A DNA stretch of 7,738 nt from Rhodospirillaceae bacterium (GTDB lineage Bacteria > Pseudomonadota > Alphaproteobacteria > Rhodospirillales > Magnetovibrionaceae): NCBI GenBank assembly GCA_002732845.1, contig NVSZ01000031.1, positions 21,467-29,204 of the forward strand, read 5' to 3'. The translations under genes and the position numbers were made by a program. The notes under the pieces are model-generated. The model searched no databases. It worked only from the letters and a program-made list of their open reading frames with translations, and was not told the origin of the DNA. This document shows, one piece after another, positions 1-6,650 of this stretch (the first letter of the stretch is position 1; each line of letters starts with the position of its first letter).

Positions 1-1210
1 GAACGTCTTGGTCGCCGCGCCGGGCCCCTGCGGCCCCGATGCCAATGGCGGAATGCGGGTCCAGCAAATAACCGGAATCGGCATGAACTTTGCCGATGAG
101 TTTTTCAACGGCATCATCGTCAAAACGTTCACCATCAATAAGGCCGCGAATGCGATCCATAACGGCGTCAGAAACGCTAAAGTTTCCGCTGGTCTTAAAT
201 TCATCCATCAGCGCCGACAAAGCGACCGCATCACGGTCTAACATTTCAAACATAAAGCGTTCGAAGTTGCTGGAAATTTGGATGTCCATGGACGGGCTGG
301 ATGTTTCAAACACATCTTTGCTGACCATTTTTCCGGTTTCAATAAAGCGGATCAAAATGTCGTTTGAATTTGCGCCAACCACAAAACGGTCAATCGGCAG
401 GCCCATTTTTTTGGCGACATATCCCGCAAAGACATTACCGAAGTTCCCGGTGGGGACCGAAAAGCTGACAGGTTTTCCGGGCTCACTGACCTTGAGCACC
501 GCCCAGAAATAATAAACCACTTGGGCCATAATGCGTGCCCAGTTGATGGAGTTCACGGCCGATAGGTGTACGGCGTCTCTGAACGGTTCGTCGGCGAACA
601 AGGCTTTGACGGTGTTTTGGCAATCGTCAAAGTTACCTTTCAGGGCGATGTTGTGGACGTTGTCACTCAGCACCGTAGTCATTTGGCGGCGTTGCACTTC
701 GGATACGCGGCCTTCGGGGTGCAGGATGAAAATTTCAATGGCTTCGCGGTCACGACAGGCTTCAATCGCGGCTGACCCGGTATCACCCGATGTCGCCCCA
801 ACAATGGTCAGGCTGGCGTTGCGTTTGCTCAAAATATGATCAAACATGCGGCCCAAGAATTGAAGTGCGTAATCTTTAAACGCCAAGGTCGGACCGTGGA
901 AAAGTTCCAACACATATTCATTGTCGCCCAATTTCACCACAGGGGCAGGGTCGTCGCCTTCAAAGACGGCGTAAGTTTCTTCGACGATTTTGCGAAGATC
1001 AGATTCTTCAACGGCACCTTCGACAAACGGCAACATGACTTTGACCGCGACCTCTTCATAGCTCATGTCTTTCATGGCGGCGATTTCATCGGCCGAAAAC
1101 GTGGGCCAAGTTTCTGGCAAATACAGGCCGCCATCACGGGCCAATCCGGTCAAAAGAACGTCATCAAAGGATAATTTGGGGGCATTTCCCCGAGTGCTGA
1201 TATATTTCAC
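1..1210 (-). CDS. thrC: Threonine synthase, C-terminus cut by the window edge
   Basis: Converts O-phospho-L-homoserine to L-threonine and phosphate, a PLP-dependent cytosolic reaction and the last step of threonine biosynthesis. Translation of the minus strand gives 403 residues in frame, beginning KYISTRGNAPKLSFDDVLL after the initiator, the typical family N-terminus. HGPTLAFKDYALQFLGRMF follows, with the PLP lysine at residue 112, then the glycine-rich phosphate/PLP segment GATSGDTGSAAIEACRD. Near the edge ADSGYLLDPHSAIGIGAAG is typical of the C-terminal part. Alphaproteobacterial family members are about 460 residues, so about 60 are missing. The start is GTG at 1210: it gives the conserved MKYISTRG N-terminus and has a modest AGG eight bases upstream. 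A TTG at 1240 is in frame, but its purine-rich stretch lies too close. The gene is divergent from the aminotransferase at 1370. No frameshift was seen in the stretches checked. Confidence 0.95.
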   Translation of the reverse strand, partial: MKYISTRGNAPKLSFDDVLLTGLARDGGLYLPETWPTFSADEIAAMKDMSYEEVAVKVMLPFVEGAVEESDLRKIVEETYAVFEGDDPAPVVKLGDNEYVLELFHGPTLAFKDYALQFLGRMFDHILSKRNASLTIVGATSGDTGSAAIEACRDREAIEIFILHPEGRVSEVQRRQMTTVLSDNVHNIALKGNFDDCQNTVKALFADEPFRDAVHLSAVNSINWARIMAQVVYYFWAVLKVSEPGKPVSFSVPTGNFGNVFAGYVAKKMGLPIDRFVVGANSNDILIRFIETGKMVSKDVFETSSPSMDIQISSNFERFMFEMLDRDAVALSALMDEFKTSGNFSVSDAVMDRIRGLIDGERFDDDAVEKLIGKVHADSGYLLDPHSAIGIGAAGARRGDQDV

Positions 1211-1310
1211 GTTATAAACCTGTATAAAAAATGGTATCAATCCCCTCTTACTTAGTGTCCACAGGGCAAAATGTCCACGTGAACCTGAGAACTCTGTTGT
1301 AAAATGGCCG

Positions 1311-1338
1311 TTCACACTCCATATATGCGTGCTATTAA
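1311..1338 (+). promoter_or_regulatory. Candidate sigma-70-type promoter of the class V aminotransferase
   Basis: TTCACA (1311-1316, five of six matches to TTGACA) is followed after 16 bases by TATTAA (1333-1338, four of six matches to TATAAT). Transcription would start about 25 bases before the ATG at 1370. A clear ribosome binding site AAGGA (1359-1363) lies six bases before that ATG. The call rests on motif matching by eye only. A weaker alternative is TTGTAA at 1297-1302 with CATATA at 1320-1325. Confidence 0.4.
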
Positions 1339-1369
1339 ACATTTCATTTAAAATATTTAAGGACTAACC

Positions 1370-2557
1370 ATGACCATCACTTCTTTTAATCCGCCCCAAC
1401 GCGTTCTTATGGGGCCGGGGCCTTCCGATGTGCATCCACGTGTTTTGAGTGCTACGGCGCGCCCAACAATTGGTCACTTGGACCCAACTTTTGTTGGCAT
1501 GATGGACGAAGTGAAAGAGCTGTTGCGCTATGCTTTTCAAACCAAAAACACCCTGACCATGCCCGTGTCCGGTCCGGGCTCGGCGGGTATGGAAACGTGT
1601 TTTGTCAATTTGATCGAAGCTGGTGATACGGTTGTGGTTTGCCAAAACGGTGTGTTTGGCGGACGCATGAAAGAAAATGTCGAACGTATTGGCGCAACCG
1701 CCATCATGGTTATGGATGACTGGGGCTCTGCAATTGATTTAGATAAAGTCCGCGATGCCCTTAAATCCGCTGGCAACGTCAAAGCCTTGGCTTTTGTTCA
1801 TGCGGAAACTTCGACGGGTGTTCAGTCCGATGCCAAGGGGCTTTGTGCTCTGGCTCAGGAATTTGGCGCGCTCAGCATTGTTGATGCGGTGACATCGTTG
1901 GCGGGTACGCCCGTGATGGTCGACGAATGGGGTGCGGACGCGGTGTATTCCGGCACGCAAAAATGTTTGTCCTGCACACCGGGGATTTCCCCGCTGACGC
2001 TCAGTGATAAAGCTGTCGAGGTTGTTCGCAATCGCAAAACCAAATGCCCCAGCTGGTTCATGGACCTGTCTTTGGTCATGGGCTACTGGGAAAATGCGAG
2101 TGGTGGAGCGCGCTCTTATCACCATACCGCTCCGGTTAATGCATTATATGCGTTGCATGAATCTTTGGTGATGTTGAAAGCTGAAGGTCTGGAAAACTCT
2201 TGGGCACGTCATACCAAAAATCATCTGGCGTTGCGGGCGGGCTTGGAAGCCATGGGTTTGGGCCTGATGGTTAACGAAGCCGACCGTTTGCCACAGCTGA
2301 ACGCCGTGACGTTGCCCGAAGGCATCGACGAAGCCGCTGTGCGCAAGTCATTGCTGACTAATTATGATCTGGAAATCGGCGCAGGTCTTGGCGCGTTGGC
2401 GGGTAAAGTCTGGCGCATTGGCCTGATGGGCCAAAGCAGCGATGCGGCTCATGTGGTGTTGTGCCTGTCAGCCCTCGACGGAACCTTGTCCGCTATGAAC
2501 GCACCGATTAAGTCCGGCGTTGCTGTGGCAGCGGCTCAGAAAGTCTTGTTTGGTTAA
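1370..2557 (+). CDS. Class V aminotransferase, alanine/serine-glyoxylate (serine-pyruvate) type
   Basis: A 395-residue PLP enzyme of fold type I, probably cytosolic, that should transfer an amino group from alanine or serine to glyoxylate (or from serine to pyruvate). The N-terminal LMGPGPSDVHPRVL and the SGPGSAGMETCFVNL block (residues 67-81) are hallmark AGXT/serine-glyoxylate aminotransferase sequences. IVDAVTSLAGTPV contains the Asp (172) expected to pair with the PLP ring nitrogen. YSGTQKCLSCTPG holds the Schiff-base lysine at 198. YHHTAPVNALYAL (250-262) and VWRIGLMG, with Arg349 as the likely substrate-carboxylate ligand, complete the site. Length is close to the 392 residues of human AGXT. 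The start ATG has AAGGA six bases upstream. Sequence alone does not decide between alanine and serine as preferred donor. The gene is flanked by thrC (divergent) and an M32 peptidase (convergent, overlapping by four bases), so it appears monocistronic. Confidence 0.9.
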   Translation: MTITSFNPPQRVLMGPGPSDVHPRVLSATARPTIGHLDPTFVGMMDEVKELLRYAFQTKNTLTMPVSGPGSAGMETCFVNLIEAGDTVVVCQNGVFGGRMKENVERIGATAIMVMDDWGSAIDLDKVRDALKSAGNVKALAFVHAETSTGVQSDAKGLCALAQEFGALSIVDAVTSLAGTPVMVDEWGADAVYSGTQKCLSCTPGISPLTLSDKAVEVVRNRKTKCPSWFMDLSLVMGYWENASGGARSYHHTAPVNALYALHESLVMLKAEGLENSWARHTKNHLALRAGLEAMGLGLMVNEADRLPQLNAVTLPEGIDEAAVRKSLLTNYDLEIGAGLGALAGKVWRIGLMGQSSDAAHVVLCLSALDGTLSAMNAPIKSGVAVAAAQKVLFG

Positions 2558-4050
2558 GATCCAAGATAACGCGTCTTAAGATGTGTTTTGAAATGATCAG
2601 CATTTAGCTCTTCACCCGTGGCTTCTTTCAAGAGGTCGCGGGTGTTTAGCAAGCAGCCCTTGCTGTGTACATGTTCGCCCAACCAACTCATCAGGGGTGA
2701 AAAATCACCCTTGGCAATACATCCTAAAATCTCCGGCTTGTCGTGCTTGGCTTTGGCAAACAATTGCGCGGCCGTCATGGCGCCCAGTGTATAGGTCGGG
2801 AAATAGCCCCACGCGCCGTCGTACCAGTGAATATCTTGCAGGCAGCCTTCGCGATCCGTTGGCGGGGTAATGCCGAGGATATTGTTGAGACCTTCGTTCC
2901 AAGCGCCGGGCAGATCACACATTTTAAGATCACCGACAATCGCGGCTTTTTCCAATTGATAACGTAAGATCACGTGGGCGGGATAGGTGACTTCATCGGC
3001 ATCGACACGGATAAAGCCCTTTTCGACGTGGGTGGTGCGCCTGAGCAGGTTTTCGGTTTGCCACGCTGTGCCCGCGCCCGTAAAGGCTTCGCGCATTTTA
3101 GGCCCGGCATAGTCTAAAAATTCTGGTGAGCGACAGGCCTGCATTTCAATCAGCAACGATTGGCTTTCGTGGATGCTCATGCCCCGGTCGCTGCCTACGG
3201 GTTGTCCACGCCATTCTTTGGGCAGGCCTTGGTCATACATGGCGTGTCCGGTTTCGTGCAAAACCCCCATCATGGCGCTGGAAAAATCAGCCTCGTCATA
3301 GCGCGTGGTGATGCGCACATCGTCATAGGTTCCACCACAAAACGGATGAGCGCTTTCGTCCAGGCGGCCGTGGTCAAAATTAAAGCCCAAGGCGGTCATA
3401 AAAGTTTTGCCGAGTTCACGTTGCGTATCCGCAGGGAAGGGGCCTTGTAGGGGCAGTCTGTCGGCACCTGCGGCCTGCTGGCTCAGCACATCGTCTAAGA
3501 AATCAGGCAGGAAGGTGGCGAGGTCATCAAAAATCACGTCAATGTCGCAAGAGCGCCCGTCCGGTTCGTACTGGTCCAGCAAAGCATCATACAGGCCAAC
3601 GCCGAGCTTTTCAGACTTCGCCTCGGCCACTTGGCGCGATAGGTTCAGGACTTCTTCTAACCCCGGTAAAGCGGCCTTAAAATCATTATCCGGGCGCGCG
3701 GTACGCCAGACGGTTTCGCTGGCGGAACAAGCCCGGCTTAAGGCTTCGACCAAATCGGCGTCGATGGCGGCCTGGTGTATCCACGCCCGGCGCATTTCGC
3801 GCACATTGGCCTGTTGCCAGTTGTTCAAGTGTAAATCAGCCTCGGCCCCGTCCAACAGGTCGGAAATTTCCGGATCGGTGATCATGGAATGATGAACGCT
3901 GGACAAGGTCGCCAGTTGCTCGGCGCGGCTTGAAGCCCCCCCGGACGGCATCATCGCCGACATATCCCAATGCAGCATGCTCATCGCACCAGATACCGCA
4001 TCCATGCGGCGGAAGCGGTCTTCTAAGCTTTGATACGGTGACTTGATCAT
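2554..4050 (-). CDS. M32 family zinc metallocarboxypeptidase (carboxypeptidase Taq type)
   Basis: A 498-residue cytosolic metallopeptidase predicted to release C-terminal amino acids from peptides with broad specificity. The M32 signature motifs appear in family order: HPF (235-237), DVRIT (244-248, the DxRxT motif), the zinc site HETGH (265-269, HExxH), HESQS (294-298) with Glu295 as expected third zinc ligand, IRVDADEVTYP (347-357) and LQDIHW (404-409). Length matches the usual 490-510 residues. There is no signal peptide and no transmembrane segment. The start ATG shares its A with the TAA of ctaB (a TAATG junction) and has no Shine-Dalgarno sequence of its own (the preceding bases are CCCCTCACGTTC), so translation is probably coupled to ctaB. 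At the other end its TAA overlaps that of the convergent aminotransferase. The physiological link to haem-oxidase genes is unclear; it may simply be the last cistron of the operon. Confidence 0.95.
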   Translation of the reverse strand: MIKSPYQSLEDRFRRMDAVSGAMSMLHWDMSAMMPSGGASSRAEQLATLSSVHHSMITDPEISDLLDGAEADLHLNNWQQANVREMRRAWIHQAAIDADLVEALSRACSASETVWRTARPDNDFKAALPGLEEVLNLSRQVAEAKSEKLGVGLYDALLDQYEPDGRSCDIDVIFDDLATFLPDFLDDVLSQQAAGADRLPLQGPFPADTQRELGKTFMTALGFNFDHGRLDESAHPFCGGTYDDVRITTRYDEADFSSAMMGVLHETGHAMYDQGLPKEWRGQPVGSDRGMSIHESQSLLIEMQACRSPEFLDYAGPKMREAFTGAGTAWQTENLLRRTTHVEKGFIRVDADEVTYPAHVILRYQLEKAAIVGDLKMCDLPGAWNEGLNNILGITPPTDREGCLQDIHWYDGAWGYFPTYTLGAMTAAQLFAKAKHDKPEILGCIAKGDFSPLMSWLGEHVHSKGCLLNTRDLLKEATGEELNADHFKTHLKTRYLGS

Positions 4051-5069
4051 TAGAACGTGAGGGGCAGAGGGAACAGCAAGAAGTGATCCACCAACAGCCC
4101 CATAAAGATTCCCGACAGGTACATCAACGAGAACAGGAACGTTGGCCGCGCGTGATCATCGGTATCCATTTTCAACAGTTTGAGGCAATGGAAGATAAAC
4201 ATGCCGCCCAGCACGGCCGCGACGACCGTATAGATGATGCCCGACAGACCAATCAGGCCCGGAATCATCGTCACGATGACCAGCAAAATTGTATAGACCA
4301 GCATTTGGACTTTGGTCCTGTGACTGCCCACAACAACCGGCATCATCGGCACGCCGACGCGTTCGTAATCGCCGTGGCGGAACAAGGCCAAGGCCCACGT
4401 GTGGGGTGGCGTCCATAAAAAGATAATCAGGAACAAAATACCCGATTCCAAGCTGAAATCACCCGAGACAGAAACCCAGCCGATCATTGGCGGAAAGGCT
4501 CCCGCCGCACCACCAATGACGATGTTTTGCGGGGTCGAACGTTTCAGCCACATGGTGTACAGGAACACGTAATATAAAATGGTGAACAGCAACAGGCCAG
4601 AGGCTTGTTCGTTCACAAACAGATGCATAACAATGACAGACACGGCCGCGATGATCACGCCAAACACCAAGGCTTGGGTGGGTTTTACTTTGCCCGCCGG
4701 AATAGGTCGATTTTGCGTGCGTTCCATGAATTGATCGATATCACGATCGTACCACATGTTAATGGCCCCAGAGGCTCCGGCACCAAAGGCCACGCATAGG
4801 GTCGATATAATGGCCGCAAACAGGCTGATTTCACCCGGCGCGATAACAATGCCCGTCACGGCGGTAAACACCACCAACGACATCACGCGGGGCTTTAGCA
4901 AGGCCGCATAGTCTGCGATGTGGAATCGATAAGGAGCACCGCCCCCCAAACCGGGGACTTCTAAGTCTTCGTGTGTGCCGATTTCTGGGTTGGCGGTTGC
5001 GTCTGTTTCCAGCGCATCTGAGTTCTCGTTTGTTGTATTGTCTTCTGTGGCGTTGGCCAAAGTCTTCAT
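4050..5069 (-). CDS. ctaB: Protohaem IX farnesyltransferase (haem O synthase)
   Basis: An inner-membrane UbiA-family prenyltransferase that adds a farnesyl group from farnesyl diphosphate to haem B, giving haem O, the precursor of haem A for haem-copper oxidases. The 339-residue product has the first Asp-rich motif NMWYDRDID (104-112; N104, D108, D112), followed by FMERTQNRPIPAG. It also has LKRSTPQNIVIGGAAGAFPP (175-194), WTPPHTWALALF (219-230) and the second-loop motif DYERVGVPMMPVVVG (234-248). About nine hydrophobic helices run from residue 62 to the end. Residues 1-46 are an unusually acidic, Ala/Thr/Asn-rich extension with ten Asp/Glu and one Lys. The start is uncertain: AGGGG directly abuts the ATG at 5069, too close for normal use, but it is eight bases before a TTG at 5060 (codon 4). 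An in-frame TAG at 5073-5075 excludes any earlier start. It is preceded by the oxidase-like gene (75-bp gap) and coupled to the M32 peptidase. Confidence 0.95.
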   Translation of the reverse strand: MKTLANATEDNTTNENSDALETDATANPEIGTHEDLEVPGLGGGAPYRFHIADYAALLKPRVMSLVVFTAVTGIVIAPGEISLFAAIISTLCVAFGAGASGAINMWYDRDIDQFMERTQNRPIPAGKVKPTQALVFGVIIAAVSVIVMHLFVNEQASGLLLFTILYYVFLYTMWLKRSTPQNIVIGGAAGAFPPMIGWVSVSGDFSLESGILFLIIFLWTPPHTWALALFRHGDYERVGVPMMPVVVGSHRTKVQMLVYTILLVIVTMIPGLIGLSGIIYTVVAAVLGGMFIFHCLKLLKMDTDDHARPTFLFSLMYLSGIFMGLLVDHFLLFPLPLTF

Positions 5070-5084
5070 CCCCTACTGATAATC

Positions 5085-5111
5085 GGTCCCGAATGTACAT
5101 GTTTCGGGTCC
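5085..5111 (-). other. Stem-loop in the ctaB leader
   Basis: An inverted repeat lies upstream of ctaB. Arms CCCGAA (5088-5093) and TTCGGG (5103-5108) flank a nine-base loop. Beyond one mismatch, two further pairs (5085-5086 with 5110-5111) extend it. No T-run follows on either strand, so it is not an intrinsic terminator. It could be an RNA-processing or translation-control structure, or a protein-binding palindrome. The loop holds the self-complementary core ACATGT. Confidence 0.45.
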
Positions 5112-5131
5112 AAAAACCAACGTTTTCAATT

Positions 5132-5158
5132 AAAAAAAGATCGTTTAAGCGTCTTTTT
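5132..5158 (-). terminator. Weak terminator-like hairpin at the end of the oxidase-like gene
   Basis: On the minus strand AAAAAGA (5158-5152) can pair with TCTTTTT (5140-5134), with an inner CG/CG pair, a six-base loop and one bulged A. The T-run continues to 5132. The structure spans the stop codon of the oxidase-like gene. The stem is A/T-rich and so weak. It could attenuate transcription into ctaB rather than stop it. Confidence 0.3.
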
Positions 5159-6608
5159 GTTTGTTCATCAAGGCGGTCAGTACAACCCAGACGAACAAAG
5201 CCCCGCCAATAATTGCGAATAAACCCGCTCCACCGTTCAGGCCCATGCCCAGTTTTGCGGTAAAGGTCGACAACCCTTGTTCGGCTCCGGCGACTTTACG
5301 CTGCGCGCCATGACCACCAGCCAAGAACAATCCGGTGCTGGCGATAATTTGGCTGATGCCAAACATCCATACCGAAACTAAGGCCAAGCGGGGGCGATTG
5401 ATGACGCGTTTCATCAACGGCAAAAACACCATGTAAAAGAGGCCCATGAACGATAACGTCACGGCCGCGATCATACCGTGGTAATGAGCCGGAGTACGGG
5501 TGTCTTGACCATCCACAAACAAGCCCATGATACCGCCAACGCCAAAGACGAGGGGGCTGAGCAAGATCACGACATAGCCCGGGTTTTTCCACGGCTTGTC
5601 GGGGGCTGTGAGAACCGCGCGGATCAGCGGCACAGCCACGATCAGGCCGATCAGGCCAAACAGGTATTGCATGTCGGTGAACGCTTGACGCCAAATGCCG
5701 CCGAAGATTTCAAAAACGCTGGAAAAGACGGGTGTTGCGACGGCCCCTAAAACCAAAATCGCCATCGCCAAAACAACGGTCATAGGATTAAACGGAATGG
5801 GTTTTAAAACGATGGATGCGATGGTGTACCACGCGACAATCAACAGCGCGACATTCACAAATTGAAGAACATGCCCACCGGCCCAAAACAGGTCTTCGTG
5901 AAATTGGTGCGTAATAGGGGACCCGTTTAAGACGGACCATGCGCTTAAAAAATGAGAAAAAGCGATGAGGTATGCGATGGAGGCCGTAATGCCACCAAGG
6001 CTGAATAAATCGATGCCAAAGCCGTGGCCTTGTTTCGACAAATTGCCGACGTGGCCGAGCAAATTTAAAATCACCATCAAGGCCATCAAAGCCATGGCTA
6101 TGCCCAGCAATAACAACGAGACATAAAACAACTGGCTGGTGAGCACCGGGATGTAGTTGCTCATCACGGGCTCGCCCACCAACATCGGGAAGATCACCGC
6201 CAAATCTGGTGAGATCGGGAACACGGGCAGGAACATCCCCCCCACGGCCATAATGGCGAAGCGAAAGGCTAAATATTCCAACACCATAAAGCGGGGCTCG
6301 CCGTTGGAGAGGCGAAAGGTCGTAATGTGTGCCGCAATGGCAAAGATACACAGAAAAAAGACCACAAAGCTGAAATCAACATGGACCACCAAAAAACGAT
6401 GGAAATTTTCCACAAACCACGGGAAATAGTCACTTACGCCCGGTGCGCGACCAAAGGCCAATGGCAACGCAAACAATCCGGCGATACCAATCACGATGAG
6501 GCCCAAGATGCTCCACTTTAACAACCAAGATTGGCCGCCGGGGCGTTGCATGACTTGGGTCAGTCGGTCCATCAAAGGTGGACGATCCGTGACGTTTTCA
6601 CATTTCAT
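5145..6608 (-). CDS. Divergent haem-copper oxidase superfamily subunit I-like protein lacking the helix-7 His pair
   Basis: A 487-residue integral membrane protein with 12 predicted helices (about 32-53, 71-98, 108-131, 153-184, 203-227, 238-268, 275-297, 313-335, 344-366, 377-398, 407-430, 459-481). Family hallmarks visible: helix-2 His76 in RFLVVHVDFS (low-spin haem ligand), LFWAGGHVLQF with His246 aligning to the helix-6 CuB ligand of GHPEVY, and DTRTPAHYHG with His375 and His377 (the HxH haem pair before helix 10). Helix 7 has no His and no Tyr. The position of the helix-6 active-site Tyr is Phe250. Two of three CuB ligands are therefore missing, which argues against a standard O2 reductase. 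It could be a nitric-oxide-reductase-like branch, a haem-only electron carrier or an assembly partner. The start ATG has AAGG eight bases upstream, just after a 15-bp tandem repeat. It sits between a DUF420 gene and ctaB in the same orientation. Superfamily membership is firm; the reaction is unknown. Confidence 0.8.
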   Translation of the reverse strand: MKCENVTDRPPLMDRLTQVMQRPGGQSWLLKWSILGLIVIGIAGLFALPLAFGRAPGVSDYFPWFVENFHRFLVVHVDFSFVVFFLCIFAIAAHITTFRLSNGEPRFMVLEYLAFRFAIMAVGGMFLPVFPISPDLAVIFPMLVGEPVMSNYIPVLTSQLFYVSLLLLGIAMALMALMVILNLLGHVGNLSKQGHGFGIDLFSLGGITASIAYLIAFSHFLSAWSVLNGSPITHQFHEDLFWAGGHVLQFVNVALLIVAWYTIASIVLKPIPFNPMTVVLAMAILVLGAVATPVFSSVFEIFGGIWRQAFTDMQYLFGLIGLIVAVPLIRAVLTAPDKPWKNPGYVVILLSPLVFGVGGIMGLFVDGQDTRTPAHYHGMIAAVTLSFMGLFYMVFLPLMKRVINRPRLALVSVWMFGISQIIASTGLFLAGGHGAQRKVAGAEQGLSTFTAKLGMGLNGGAGLFAIIGGALFVWVVLTALMNKQKDA

Positions 6609-6620
6609 AAGATGGGCCTT

Positions 6621-6650
6621 GTGTATAAATAAGGTGTGTATAAATAAGGT
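6621..6650. repeat. Perfect 15-bp tandem duplication between the DUF420 gene and the oxidase-like gene
   Basis: The unit GTGTATAAATAAGGT (plus strand) occurs twice back to back at 6621-6635 and 6636-6650 with no mismatch. It fills most of the 42-bp intergenic gap, starting immediately after the DUF420 stop codon and ending 12 bases before the oxidase-like ATG. On the minus strand each copy reads ACCTTATTTATACAC and contains an A/T-rich TTTATAC core resembling a -10 element. Confidence 0.9.

Noticed and set aside
836..1174. Open frames on the plus strand across thrC, such as a 112-codon one at 836-1174
   Set aside because: They lie opposite a well-conserved threonine synthase and have no recognisable domains or ribosome binding sites.
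1211..1240. TTGATA and TATAAC spaced by 18 bases on the minus strand just before thrC, resembling a good promoter
   Set aside because: The -10 would directly abut the GTG start, so transcription would begin inside the coding sequence. No suitable later start exists, and the family N-terminus begins at that GTG.
1279..1315. GTGAAC and GTTCAC inverted repeat in the thrC-aminotransferase gap
   Set aside because: Six-base arms 25 bases apart are readily expected by chance, and the right arm overlaps the candidate -35.
5788..6351. A 187-codon open frame overlapping the oxidase-like gene on the same strand
   Set aside because: It is out of frame with the 12-helix protein, rich in Arg/His/Cys as expected of a shadow frame, and has no family resemblance.
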